Shown: positions 52,860 to 64,000 of the stretch, piece after piece | How positions within the stretch are numbered: the first letter of the stretch is position 1 | Layout of the letters: each line of letters opens with the position of its first letter | DNA from: Perognathus longimembris pacificus | Lineage: Eukaryota > Chordata > Mammalia > Rodentia > Heteromyidae | NCBI RefSeq assembly: GCF_023159225.1 | Contig: NC_063174.1 | Location: forward strand, 34,979,691-35,043,690 | DNA: 64,000 nt | Reading direction: 5' to 3' | Translations under genes and position numbers: made by a program | The notes under the pieces: generated by a model | Seen by the model: only the letters and a program-made list of their open reading frames with translations | Database searches by the model: none | What the model was told of the DNA's origin: nothing

Positions 52860-54720
52860 ATAATTTTTATTTTTAATTTTAGTGAAAGTTTTATCAAATT
52901 TGCTCTTTATGATCAGTAGATTTTTTTTCAGTGTTTTTTGTAAGAAATCTTTGCTAACTGTAGGGCCATGAAAGTAGTCCCCAAAGTTTTCTTCTAGAGG
53001 TTTTGTTTTTTTCTTTTTACTTAAAGCTCTGTGATATATTTCAGATTAACTTGTATGAGTGAAATAGAGATGCAATTCAGATTAATTTGTGTGAATTATA
53101 CACAATAGAGTGGAGTGTGTTGTTTTTGATATGGATATTCAGTTGATCTAGCAATCTGCCACTTTAAAAAAATTATCCTTTCCCCACTGTATTATAGAGT
53201 ACCTTGATGTAAATCAGAGAATTTTTTTCTTATTCTGTAGGTTTGTCTGTTTTGTACAGTGCTACTCTGTTGTTGTTTTTTTGGTGGGGGAGGGGGCATT
53301 AAGGATTGAACCCAGAATCTTGTGTGTGCTAATAAGCACATGCTATCCCACTGAGCTGAACTCTAGCCCTAATCCCCGATCTGTTTTAATCATTATAGTT
53401 TTATAAGTATAAATAAGTCTCTATAAATATAAATAAGTCTTTATAAATATAAACAAGTCTTAATATCCGGTAGCATAAATTCCCCAATATTTTCATCTTC
53501 AGCATTTTTGAAGGCTCTATGCCCATCTTTAAAAAATTCTATGTGCATTTAAAATCACAATGTAGTTTAATAAATACTTGTAGCATTATGTTGGGTTACA
53601 CTGAAAACATAGATCAATATGAAGAGAATTGGCATCTTAATAATATAGTCTTCCAGTTCATAAATGTGGATTGTCTAGCCATTTATTTTTATCTTTAAAT
53701 TCTGTCAGAAGTGTTTTATGGTTTACATTGTAAATATTTTATACATTTTTGTCAGAAAGATAAACAATACCAGGTATTTGCTGTTTCAAAAATGTTCTAA
53801 CAAATAGTATGGTTTATCTAAATTTTATTTTAATATTACTTCATACTTACACATTAGAATACAGTTTATTTGGCCTTGTAATAGCAACTTTGATAATTTT
53901 GTGTATTTTAAAAAATATTTAATAGTTTATAGATTCTTTTCTCTGAGAGTAATAAGTCTTCTTTTACCAGTAGCTAAAATTATTTCTTTGGTTTTCTTTA
54001 TTGCAGTGGCCAAGATTTCCAGAACAATACTTAATAGAAGTAATGATTCTGAACTCACCGGAAAAAAGTTCAATAATAATTATGTTTACTGTATGTTTTT
54101 ATCAGTGTTCTTTGTCAGATTAAAGAAATGTTAGATATCTGTAGTCTAAGGGTTTTCTAACTCATGATTGATGTTAAATTTTATCAACTACTTTTTCTGC
54201 TTTTATTGCGATAAACCATATGGTTTGTATTCTTAATTCTGTCATTTGTTGGCTTATCTTGATTAATTTCCAATTGCTCAACCAAACCTAATACTCCTGG
54301 GAGAAACCTTCCTTTGTATAATCAAATTCAACTTGATGGTATCTTCTTTAAGACTTTTGCATCTGTTCATGAGAATTAATGGTCTGTAATTTTTCTTATA
54401 ATATTTTTATTAGTTTTGGTGTTAAGGTTACTTGGACTCTCAAGAACATTTTGCTTAATATTGATATATTACTTGTGTACTTGAAAAGATCACTCTATAG
54501 TGGTTGAAGTTAGTGGTATGTATTATTCATTTAATATTGATTAATCATGTTCAAATTGCCAGGTGGTTATGTTTTTTTTTGTCTCATCAGTTAAGAGAAA
54601 TGTTTTAAAGTCATCAACTGATTTTCGATTTATATATTGTTCAGTTTCTTTCAACTTTTTTCATATATTTCAAAGCTCTCTTACAGGTGTACTAAACGTG
54701 ACATTAATTTGTTATTGAAT
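52860..54720 (-). mobile_element. Ancient L1 ORF2 fragment (RT region)
   Basis: The complement matches an old L1 reverse-transcriptase region in order: atcattatagttttataagt, aacatagatcaatatgaaga, gaattggcatcttaataata, gtcttccagttcataaatgt, agaacaatacttaatagaag and ttttgcatctgttcatgaga. The frame is fully degraded. A SINE fragment lies at about 53,283-53,372 and a 20-bp tandem repeat at 53,409-53,460. Confidence 0.8.
53409..53460. repeat. 20-bp tandem repeat, about 2.6 copies
   Basis: Unit ataaataagtctctataaat repeats with one change and then partly again. It arose inside the old L1. Confidence 0.9.
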
Positions 54721-54726
54721 TGACCT

Positions 54727-55832
54727 TTTTTTTTTCTTATTTATTGTCAAAGTGATGTACAGAGAGGTTACTTTTTCATATGTTAGGCATTGGATACATT
54801 TCTTGTACTGTTTGTTACCTCCTTCCTCATTCCCCCCTCCTCCCTCCCCCTTTCCCTCTCCCCCCATGAGTTGTTCAGTTGGTTTACACCCGTTTTGCAA
54901 GCAGTTTTGTAGTCGTTTGTCTTTTTATCCTGTGTCTCTCAATTTTGGTATTCCCCTTCACTTTCCTAGTTCTAATACACGGTTTCCAATGTACTCAGAT
55001 AAGATACAGTGATAGTGCAGGTACAACCACAGGAAGGGAATACAAGAGGATCATCAACAATAGAAGTTACGGTTTCACATGGCATGTTGAAAGCAATTAC
55101 AACAGTGATATAACAGTCGTTTCCATAACACGGAGTTCATTTCACTTAGCATCATCTTATGCATTCATAAGGGCATAGCTATTGGGCTCTTGTGATCCTC
55201 TGCTGTGACTAGCCTAAACCTGTGCTAATTATTCCCTATGAGGGAGACCATAGAGTCCATGTTTCTTTGGGTCTGGTTCACTTCACTTAGTATAATTTTT
55301 TTTCCAGGTCCTTCCATTTCCATATGAATGGGACAATGTCATTCTTTCTGATAGAGGCATAAAATTCCATTGTGTATATGTACCACATTTTCCTGATCCA
55401 TTCGTCTACTGAGGGGCATCTGGGTTGGTTCCATATTTTAGCTATGACAAATTGTGCTGTGATGAACATTGTTGTGCTGGTGGCTTTAGTGTGTTCTTGT
55501 TTGTGGTCTTTTGGGTAGATGCCCAAAAGTGGGGCTGCTGGGTCATAGGGGAGCTCTATGTTTAGCCTTTTGAGGAATCTCCATACTGCTTTCCAAAGTG
55601 GCTGAACCAGTTTACATTCCCACCAACAATGAAGTAGGGTTCTCTTTTGGCCACATCCTCTCCAATATTTATTATTGTTAGTTTTCTTGATATAGGACAT
55701 TCTTACTGGGGTGAGATAGAATCTCAATGTTGTTTTGATTTGCATTTCTTTTATGGCCAGTGGTGTAGAGCACTTTTTCATATGTCTCTTGGGCATTCTC
55801 ATTTCCTCATCAGAGAAGTCTTTATCTCTAGT
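54727..55832 (-). mobile_element. L1, 5'-truncated, with ORF2 C-terminus
   Basis: Reads from the poly-T tail at 54,727 through the full 3'UTR to ORF2 C-terminal sequence ending near 55,832. On the minus strand 55,287-55,802 an open frame of 171 codons remains, with [33 protein letters not shown] and [19 protein letters not shown], typical of the L1 ORF2 C-terminal segment including its cysteine-containing part. An upstream fragment of the frame is shifted. Uninterrupted, it serves as the reference for the twin-primed copy at 17,215. Confidence 0.92.
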
Positions 55833-55889
55833 AGTATTTTTTCCCCTGGAAGTCTACTTTAAACTTGTAATAATACAATTATTGTACCT

Positions 55890-56130
55890 GTGTGTGTGTA
55901 TGCGTGTGTGTGCTTGTGTGTGTGTGCGCACGCTGGTCCTAGGTGCCGTGTCTGAGTTATTCTGATCAAAGCCAGCACTCTACCATTTAAGCCACAGCTC
56001 TACTTCTGGCTTTTTTTGTGTGCTTAATTGTAGATAAGAGTCTTACAGACTTTCTTGCCCAGGCTGGCTTTGAATCTTATCCTAAGATTGCACTAGTATT
56101 ACAATCATGAACTACTGACACCTAACAATT
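55890..56130 (-). repeat. (TG)n then B1-ID SINE
   Basis: A TG-rich run at 55,890-55,930 leads into ctggtcctaggtgccgtgtc, taccatttaagccacagctc, gcccaggctggctttgaatc and acaatcatgaactactgaca. Confidence 0.75.
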
Positions 56131-56382
56131 ACTATACCTTTTAATTAATATTTCTATGCCATATTTTCCTTCCTTTTAATCTAGCTATATTCTTGTAGTT
56201 GGAAATGGCAAATAAAGTCATTTATCTTGTCACATTTGTATTCTCTAGTTTGACATTTTTTTGTTTTAATTCTATTGTTTTTTTGTTTACATTTACTGTA
56301 ATTACTAATGTAGTTAGGCCTAAATCTTTTCTCTCACTTTTGTCTGTTTATCACATCAGCTTAAAAAAAATTCCTCCTCAAG

Positions 56383-56470
56383 CTGCTCACTGGTGGCCTA
56401 TGCTTGTAGACATATCTTCTCTGGAGACTGAGATGTGACCATCATGGTTCAAAGCTCCAGGACTGGCACA
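56383..56470 (+). repeat. SINE fragment
   Basis: gctcactggtggcctatgct and tcatggttcaaagctccagg: the start of a B1-like half fused by deletion to the end of the ID half. Confidence 0.6.
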
Positions 56471-56602
56471 CACAAAATGTCTTCCATTATTTTTTCCTAT
56501 TTCTAATTTTTTAAATTTTGTTTGTTCCCTCTATTAGCTTTCCAGTGATATGTTCTACTATAATTGTAATTTGAGTCATTCGAGATTTTAATAAATACTT
56601 TT

Positions 56603-56800
56603 TTTTTTGCCAGTCCTGGGCCTTGGACTCAGGGCCTGAGCACTGTCCCTGGCTTCCTTTTTGCTCAAGGCTAGCACTCTGCCACTTGAGCCACAGTGCC
56701 ACTTCTGACCATTTTCTGTATATGTGGTGCTGGGGAATTGAACCCAGGGCCTCATGTATATGAGGCAAGCTCTTTCGCCACTAGGCCATATCCCCAGCCC
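56603..56800 (-). repeat. ID-type SINE with perfect 15-bp TSD
   Basis: gccagtcctgggccttggac, gccacttgagccacagtgcc and ggaattgaacccagggcctc. A perfect repeat, ttaataaatactttt, lies at 56,588-56,602 and 56,801-56,815. Confidence 0.93.
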
Positions 56801-57700
56801 TTAATAAATACTTTTGATTGATTAGTGTATCTTAATACTTGTCATATTACCCAAAATGTACAACCCAAGTCAGTTTCACTTTTTTTACTCACTCCTGCCC
56901 ATTGTGCTATATTATACACACACACATACACATACACACAAACACACAACATACATATTACTTTAATATATGATATCAACCAGAGAAATTTTGGCAATCA
57001 GTACTCTTTCATATTTATCCACATATATACTCTTTGCAATCAGTACTCTTTGATAATTATCCATACATACTCCTACTAGTGTTCTTTTTATTTTTGCAGT
57101 TCTGTGCTACCATATAGAATACTTTGAGAAAAATAACTTGAAATTATTTTAGTATTTATTTTTGTGGTATTGTCTGCCACACACAAATTTTCTCAGCCTT
57201 TAAAAAAGTTGTTTTTCTCTTGGAAAGAAAAATTTGGTACTATATTGTGGGTTAGCATCTTTCATTCTTTCAGCATTTAAAATGGATATTCCATATTTCT
57301 CTGCCACAATATTTGTTGAAAAAAGTTAACCATTAGATAGTTTATAGGGATATGTAGTTTTTGGATGCTTGTAAGGTTTACTTTATGTTTTGAGTTTATA
57401 GTAGTTGGACAATGTGATGTTTTGGCATTATTTCCTTTGCATTAAAGTTTGCACGGTTGATGTTTTCATAAGTTTGGAAAAAGTTCTTTTATACTTCTTA
57501 AATTTTATTTTTATTCCAGTTTTTTTCCCTCTACTCAGCTATGTTAGATGTTTACCTGTGTTTTACATGTCTGTTGTGTTTTTTTTATTTTCCCTATGTG
57601 GTTCAGTTTGTGTTGCCTTCTCTACTTTTTTTCTCCTTTTTGTTTAGTTGAATAATCTCTGTTCTGTAAACTTACTAGTTCTGTCTTCTGTTGTGCCAGC

Positions 57701-60590
57701 CTAATATTAAATCAACCCAATGAATTTACTTTTAAAATCATATTTTTACTGCTAGGAATCTGATTTAAAATTTTTTACAATTCCTCTTTTGTTGATTATA
57801 AGTCATTTTCTTGTCCTTTTACATATTTTATTTTCAAATATATATTAAACACTGTATAATTGAGCTAATATGTAATATAATTATAATTATATACAAATAT
57901 ATATACATATAATTATAATGTATATAATTGAAGTTGAATATGATAATATCCACTAGAGATGATATCCTTTTCAACTGTTAGGCCAGTGTTAGTCATGAAG
58001 TACTGGCACTTCAGTTTAATTAGAAATTGAGCTGGATTTTATTAAGATCAGTTGGAATTGCTATTTCAGTTAAGATTGAATTTTATCCTTGACTTTTCCT
58101 CCCCTGACCTATTTGATTGTCACATTTCTTCTTCGCAGTTTTGAAAAGACTGAAAACCGATGTCCTAAAGACTGAATTTCTGCTTTTTGGAGGTTTTGAG
58201 ATTAGTCCTTTGATCTCTTGCCCACACTGTCCTAGAGTCATTGTTCGAAACCTGTCTCTGCTGTTTTTGGCTAGTCACATTTGTTCTAGCAAGATTTTTT
58301 CCTAAACATATGGACTGAGGGAGACTTTACCTGTCATGTCTTTCACCCTGGCAGCTCAGTTTTGCACCTTTCAGCGTTACTTAGAATTCAGCAAGTGTTC
58401 CTTTTAGGCTTACATTTGGTACTTTATAGTACCAAACTAAAAAGCTCTAGTACCACACTAAAAAGCTCTATTGCTTTCTAGTTTTGCAAGTAGAGTCCAT
58501 CTTCCTGAGCCAATCTTAACTCTCAATCTATGGACAGAACCTTTTGAAATGCTCCACAGAAACAGAATGACAGGTAATTTTTTTTTTTTAAAAAGGAAGG
58601 ACTTTTCTCTTGCTAGAATTTTAGTTCATTTGCTTCATTACTTATAAGCAGTCTGATATCTTAAAGATATGATAGTAACTCATTTTAATGTCTAGTTGTT
58701 GTTGAAGTAGTGTAGTAACTGCTACCTATAGAAGTTAAGCAGTGAAATCTTGGTGTTTTTTTTTCTGACTATATTATTAACTGTACCACATTATTTGTAA
58801 CCTCAATATTTCAGCACTTCATAACAACCTCTTATCTTGCTCTTGCGATGTGGTAGCTTAATATTGGCACTGCCTCTGCTCTTGCTCCAGAAACCTTTTC
58901 ACTCGGAGATCTAGGGTGAAGAACAATTCCTATGTGGGCCATACTGTTCTTGTAACAGAGAGTAAAAAGAAAGATTTGGCTGAAATACACAGTGGCTCTT
59001 AAAACTTGTAGTTGGATGTTTGTTTATATGCCATGGGCCAAAGCAAATTTGTAGCCAAAGCCAAATTCAGTGGGCCAAAAATGTTCATTTCTACAGGAGT
59101 ACTATAAGTTACATAGGAACAGGTAGAGATGATTATCCTTTTGAAAGAAGATGGATGAAATACATTCAAATTGTAGTAAAATCTACCATATTGGTAACTG
59201 AAAATGAATGAGAGTTGCATAATGTTCATAAATTCTGCCTTCTACCTTACAGGATAATCAGTAATAAATATAAACTTTGACATTTATTCAGGGTTGAAAT
59301 CTTATTGTGTTAATTTGATGGTTTCTTAATAAACAACACTGTTGACATAAATTATGAATAAGGATTTTGTTACTTCAACTATTTAAATACTCATAAAAAC
59401 AGTAGTCCTCAAACTGATTATATTTAGTTCTTGCTTTGCCAAGTATTCATTGACTTACTATAATGTTCATTTTACAGTTCTAAATGCAAAACATCTTGAA
59501 CAAAAGTTTGATTTGGATCCATGGAATGTCGTTGTTATCACTTTTTCATTCCCTGACAGGAAATAAAACTTAGAATTATAGAATTTTAAGGGATATATTT
59601 TTAAGGGTTATGTGATAGAGATAATTTTTATAAAATTAAGGACCACATCAATTATTTTTACCTAATGTATTTCACAGTAGAGATTAAAAATAAATTAGTC
59701 AGACTCTGTTAGTATAAAGATGCCAATTAGGAAAACTCATTTTATTTAGTCATTTGTATGGACAAATATTTTTCTATTCAGAGCAATTCTTACTGGTTTG
59801 GGTTCTCATGAAGGAGGTTCATCTGTAGGGGAAAGTGATCATCATCATGTACATATTGGGGAGAACAAGACTTAGTTTCATTTAGCACTTTGAGCAGTGA
59901 AGAATTCAGAGCATTGGGATGTAGAGGGAGTGGGAGATGAAGGAAGTTTGGGAAGAATTGTCTATTTTGTAATTTTGTCTTAGGTTAATCTTCCTGGACA
60001 TCAAGAAACCAACAAAGACACATTTCAAAGACAGCTTGAAATGCTGTTAAAATGACTAATGAGGGACATATATCTGGTTTAGATTCTAATCCAGTGGTGT
60101 CAGTTCAAAGCTTGTTTCTTGGACAGTTCACTTAAGTCTTGGTTTTGAAGCAGAGTTAATAATTAAGATATGTCCTTCATTATATGTGACATATATCATT
60201 GTGTCCATTACATAAACATTTAACTTTCTTGTTCAGTTGATCATACTCAGAAAAACTATAACACAGCTTAAACCTAGCCTTCTTTCAATTCTGGGTACCT
60301 ATACAGTTCTGTATATCTAGAGAAAAAGGCAAAATTATGCTAAATAGTTGCACTTAAATTCATAGTCACAGTATCAAGTGAGTTTTTAATATTACCTAAT
60401 ATTCATATTATATTTTTCTAGGTCATCTGTTCTTTTGTTTCCTGAAATTATTATTTCATGTTTTCTCTTACATTTCCCAACATCTGATTCCCAGCTTCTT
60501 GTTCAAAAGATTATTTCACTTTCTGTCTTACTAAGAAAAGTAAAACAATCAGAACTGCATTTGTATCGATTCTTATGATCACACTTACCT
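57701..60590. other. GPHN: GPHN intron, unassigned
   Basis: About 2.9 kb of AT-rich sequence with no recognised gene or confident repeat. It contains an AT/ATAT-rich patch at 57,835-57,940 and a 21-bp tandem duplication (gtaccaaactaaaaagctct) at 58,429-58,470. Confidence 0.4.
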
Positions 60591-60594
60591 GACT

Positions 60595-61450
60595 ATGAAT
60601 CTCCTATCCACATAAGTCTTCTCAATTACTTTCTGCCTTTGTAAAGACAATCTTCCATTTACTTATTAGTTTCTATTCATGTCTACTTGGCTCCAATAGT
60701 TTTCTGCTCTCTCTCCTTTGTTATAAACTTTTCTTAGTACTCTATCACTGCCATAAGAAGACAAACCTATTGCTATGCTTTTATCTTTAAAATATTTTAT
60801 TTGGTCATACTTTCTTTGCCAGGTAATGTTATTTGCTCTCCAGTTGCAACAACTTTCTTGAAAGAGTTGTTTCTATGCTCATAGTCTCCTAATTCCTTTT
60901 TCTTTATTTCTTCTTCAATCTATTACAGTTAAGCTTTTGCCATTATCTCTGCATTGAAACTAATCTTGATAAGGTCACCATTGATCTGCATTTTACAAAA
61001 TTTTAAACTAATTTCTTATTGTTTGTTATTTCTCTTGATGTGGCAATAGCATTTGATATAGTCCATCATCCTTTCTTCCATATAACTTCCTCCCTTGGCT
61101 TCTAGAACATTAAGGACATTTAAAAATCTTTCTGTAACATTTGCCCCTTCTCCCCAGTCTCTTAAAAGTTGGAATATTCTGTTTCAGTTCTTGTCTTTCT
61201 GTACTTTATTTCTTGATGACTATTGATCTAAACACCAACTTTATGTTGACAGTTCCCAAATTGAATGCCTATGTAAGATTCAAGGAATCTTACACATAAA
61301 CATCTCTATTTATTCTACTTCAGTGTCTATACTACTTGATAATGCTGTTTCAGTGGCTTATTAATATAAAATAGCTAATGTTCCAAACCAAGTTACTGAT
61401 GCCCTGCCTTAACTTTGTTCTTTCCAAAGTATTAATCATCTTGGTAAATG
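60595..61450 (+). mobile_element. L2 LINE, RT-region fragment
   Basis: aaggtcaccattgatctgca, cttgatgtggcaatagcatt, tgatatagtccatcatcctt, ccttggcttctagaacatta and gttgacagttcccaaattga follow the L2 reverse-transcriptase region in order. It is diverged, with no open frame. Confidence 0.75.
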
Positions 61451-61990
61451 TCTACTCTTTTTTTCAAAATGGAGCTGTGTTAGCTTTCTGTCATTGTACT
61501 ATCTGAGATAATTAGTGTGCTCTGGGAACTGAGCAAGGATACGTTAAAGAAACATCCTAGAAAAATGATTAATCTTGGCACAGAACATGTTTAAAGGAGA
61601 AAACTTATCTTGGGGATGGACATCTATCTTGGCAGGAGTGTATGATAGAATCCATCCTTTACTTGAATAGATGCCCAAACATCAATGACACAAGTTTAAT
61701 GAATAGGCCAACCTTGAAATCTCTGGACGCAATTAATAAAATAGTGTAAGAGTAACTAAATGTACCAGACATAGGAACAGAGGAGAATACTTAACCTAAG
61801 ATGAATTTGAGCCGAGCTCCAACTCTTTTTTTTTTTTTTAACCATAAATACCCCTCTTAGGAAAATAGTTGGAGGTGTCTCCCTTAGAGCACCCACATTT
61901 TAACTACTAGATAGGCCTATTTTCTGCTTATTTGCTCATTAAAGCTCTGCCACATTTTTCTTACTGTTATATGAGTTGTACTAATTTATT
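61451..61990. other. GPHN: GPHN intron, unassigned
   Basis: No recognised feature apart from a 13-base T run near 61,828. Confidence 0.4.
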
Positions 61991-61997
61991 TAGTTGT

Positions 61998-62086
61998 TTA
62001 TTGGTGCTGGCACTCGGATTTGAACTCAAGGCCTCACTCTTGCTGGGCTTGGTACTCTGCTACTTGAGCCATGCCTCCAACCCAGA
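61998..62086 (-). repeat. SINE fragment
   Basis: attggtgctggcactcggat, ttgaactcaaggcctcactc and ctacttgagccatgcctcca; the tRNA-like part of an old element. Confidence 0.6.
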
Positions 62087-62580
62087 GACAGAAGAAAGGT
62101 GAAAAGGGGATTCCTGTAGTGATTTTCCTTGAAATCCTTATTTTGTTGTCAAAGTCAAGAACCTGGGACAGAACCCAGAGCTCAGGGGACCTAACTCTAA
62201 ATGGAAATTTCACAGACTCTCACCAGCTATTGGTGACAGTTGAAAAGGACCTATTAGACTGTTACTTTTTAACTTTTTATTCTTTTACTGCTGATTCAAG
62301 TTGTGGCTTCTCTTAGTATATATGAATGGGCTTTTGCCTTAGAATTTTTGCACTGATGTGCCTTTCTGCCTCTTCATGTGGAATCACACGACCAACTCTA
62401 AAATGTCACCTTTTCAGGCCATTAAAATTAAGATCTCAGCTTTCCCTCTTTTTCATACATTTCCCTCCCTCATATCCTTCTAATCCATTTTATCTACTCT
62501 ATTTTTCTGGTAGTATTTATTGACCTTTAATAAAATTCCTAGCTTGCATATTGTATTAAAATTTGTGTTTTCACTATTCT

Positions 62581-62581
<1 letters not shown>

Positions 62582-62616
<35 letters not shown>

Positions 62617-62807
62617 GCCAGTCCTGGGGCTTGGACTCAGGGCCCGAGCACTGTCCCTGGCTTCTTTTTGCTCAAGGCTAGCACTCTGCCACTTGAGCCA
62701 CAGCGCCACTTCTGGCTGTTTTCTGTATGTGTGGTGCTGGGGAATTGAACCCAGGGCCTCATGTATACGAGGCAAGCACTCTTGCCACTAGGCCATATCC
62801 CCAGCCC
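62582..62807 (-). repeat. Young ID-type SINE with 34-base poly-T
   Basis: A very long, nearly pure T run (about 62,583-62,615) is the complement of a long A tail, followed by ggccagtcctggggcttgga and ggaattgaacccagggcctc. Flanking ctattctgg occurs at 62,574-62,582 and 62,808-62,816. Confidence 0.93.
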
Positions 62808-62839
62808 CTATTCTGGGTTTTTGTTTGTTTGTTTTGCTT

Positions 62840-63200
62840 TTTGGTGGAACTGTAGTTTTAACTAGACTTGCTAGAGTGGCACAATACTGCCCAGCCATGC
62901 CTCCATCCCTGTTTTTAACTGCTTATTTTTAGGATAGAGTCTTTTAGGATAGTGCCTTATGCTTCTGTTGTTGGAATCACAGGTGTGTGCCATCATGTGC
63001 ATAGAGATGGCCAGCCTCGTACTATGATCCTGTAACTCTCGAGGTCTCATGTGGCTTGGAATGACAGTTGTATGGCAGTGTGGCTAGCTGTGAGTTAGGA
63101 AAGGGTCATGAGGACTTTTCTGCCTGGATTCTCCTTGAACTTCCATCCCCTAGTTTTCAGTGCCCAAGTAATTAGTGTTACAGAGGCAAGGCACTAGTAA
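62840..63200 (-). repeat. Degraded B1-like SINE sequence
   Basis: tggaactgtagttttaacta, gttggaatcacaggtgtgtg and ggactttctgcctggattct-like wording suggest two old elements. Boundaries are poor. Confidence 0.4.
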
Positions 63201-63930
63201 CCAGCTCATAGTATGTGTATGTTTTTGTGTGTGTATATATTTGTTTTTTGTTTTATTTAGTGATGTATTCTTAAGTCCCTGGAACCATACAGTTACTTTA
63301 TAGATATGCAGTGAATTTTTGTTGAGTGAAAGAAGCCTATCTTTTTGGACTGTATAGATGTTAAGTGTGATATAATGTATGTGCTCAGTAATTTTTCTTT
63401 TTCTTCCTCTATTTCTTACATCATTTAGGATATTTGAAGTATTGGGAGTGCTGTGTTTCTGGATACCTCGTTTTATCTCTTGCAATTAATAACTGATCAC
63501 AGCTTTCAGTCATTTGTTCTCTTCTACCCAACAGAGGAAATGAAAGGAGTTACAATTAAAGGAAGAGTAGGAAAAGAGATCTCTCAATTTCTTGTAGATG
63601 AGTGAAAAGTTAGACTTCTTCATTCTTCTGTTTTAATCACTTTTTCTCCTCGTGTTATTTTCTGGTTTACAATTCTTGGTATGTAGTTGATATCCAATAC
63701 AATTTTGAACAGTATTTGTTTTGCTCAATGGGATAAATATTTTCAGACACACAGATGATGTCTTCTGTGGATAATAGGAAGAGTAATCTGAAGACTAAAT
63801 AGTTAATTTACAATGTTCAGTAAAAGTTGATTGCTGTTCTATCTGTGTGGAAAAAGTACTGTTATGCAGAGAATCAGAAATCAGTTTTGGTAAGAAGAAA
63901 GTATTAAAAACCCTCCACGGTTTTAAAAGG
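63201..63930. other. GPHN: GPHN intron, unassigned
   Basis: AT-rich with a short GT/AT run near 63,212-63,240. No gene is supported. Confidence 0.4.
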
Positions 63931-63934
63931 TTTT

Positions 63935-64000
63935 TAAAATTTATTTGTAGATAGGTTCTCACTATATAGTCTAGGTTATGCCTGGGATTACAGACACACC
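63935..64000 (-). repeat. B1-like SINE, cut by the window end
   Basis: taggttctcactatatagtc and tgcctgggattacagacaca are the complement of a B1-like monomer. Confidence 0.5.

Larger units (their letters stand above)
56160..57700 (-). mobile_element. Probable continuation of the ancient L1
   Basis: tttacatttactgtaattac, taatgtagttaggcctaaat, then after the SINE a T-rich stretch consistent with old L1 in reverse. An (AC)n run lies at about 56,918-56,948 and a roughly 42-bp local duplication (gcaatcagtactcttt repeated) at 56,994-57,060. Assignment beyond 56,600 is weak. Confidence 0.35.
30832..64000 (+). other. GPHN: GPHN intron 1 (5' part)
   Basis: Begins with donor gtaacc and continues past the window end. 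I looked for exon 2, which should open by completing a Val codon and continue with Ser-Asp-Ser-Cys, and did not find it. A very long first intron is what I recall for this gene. The 31,830-33,670 segment is single-copy-looking, with nothing recognised beyond possible old MIR/L2 debris. Confidence 0.85.

Noticed and set aside
55287..55802. 171-codon minus-strand open frame as a host gene
   Set aside because: The sequence is the C-terminal part of L1 ORF2, 5'-truncated and without its own promoter or start.

Overview
This window is ordinary nuclear DNA of a placental mammal, almost certainly a rodent. It is AT-rich and full of retroposons. Dominant SINEs carry a tRNA-like (ID-type) head with matching A and B boxes, or a B1/7SL-like half joined to an ID-like half. 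Together with one L1 family with a characteristic 3' end, this SINE set suggests a geomyoid/heteromyid rodent (pocket mouse or kangaroo rat group). That placement is inference from remembered repeat families. Nothing is prokaryotic, and I see no operon, CRISPR array, phage or plasmid signal.

Two protein genes lie head-to-tail on the + strand. At 8,402-22,806 is a split gene I identify as CCDC196, a small coiled-coil protein. Ten exons can be placed from splice sites and reading phase, and together they encode about 268 residues. A further candidate exon at 13,697-13,789 contains an in-frame stop, so it is probably a decayed or skipped exon. About 8 kb downstream a 2.3-kb CpG island (29,515-31,830) contains exon 1 of GPHN (gephyrin), whose start codon is at 30,768 and splice donor at 30,832. 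Everything from 30,832 to the end is GPHN intron 1; exon 2 is not in the window. CCDC196 next to GPHN matches the order I recall from human 14q23.3.

Layout: 1-8,400 is intergenic repeats, including two L1 3' ends with target-site duplications, a SINE-in-SINE nest and a 400-bp purine tract. 8,402-22,806 is CCDC196, with an LTR-like block, a split L2, a MIR and a twin-primed (5'-inverted) L1 that carries a second L1 inside it. 22,807-29,500 is intergenic, with L2, MaLR-type LTR and old L1 fragments. 29,515-31,830 is the GPHN promoter/CpG island with an RFX-type X-box palindrome at its left edge. 31,830-64,000 is GPHN intron 1, holding many SINEs, MIRs, an old L1 interrupted by a younger L1, an L2, and a repeat-poor island around 47,100-48,190 with a perfect 12-bp inverted repeat.

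The two genes have unrelated jobs: gephyrin is a synaptic scaffold and molybdenum-cofactor enzyme, while CCDC196 is a poorly characterised coiled-coil protein. I found no convincing new biological system. The most useful leads are the CCDC196 exon decay, the paired X-box-like sites, the nested twin-primed L1 and the repeat-poor intronic island.
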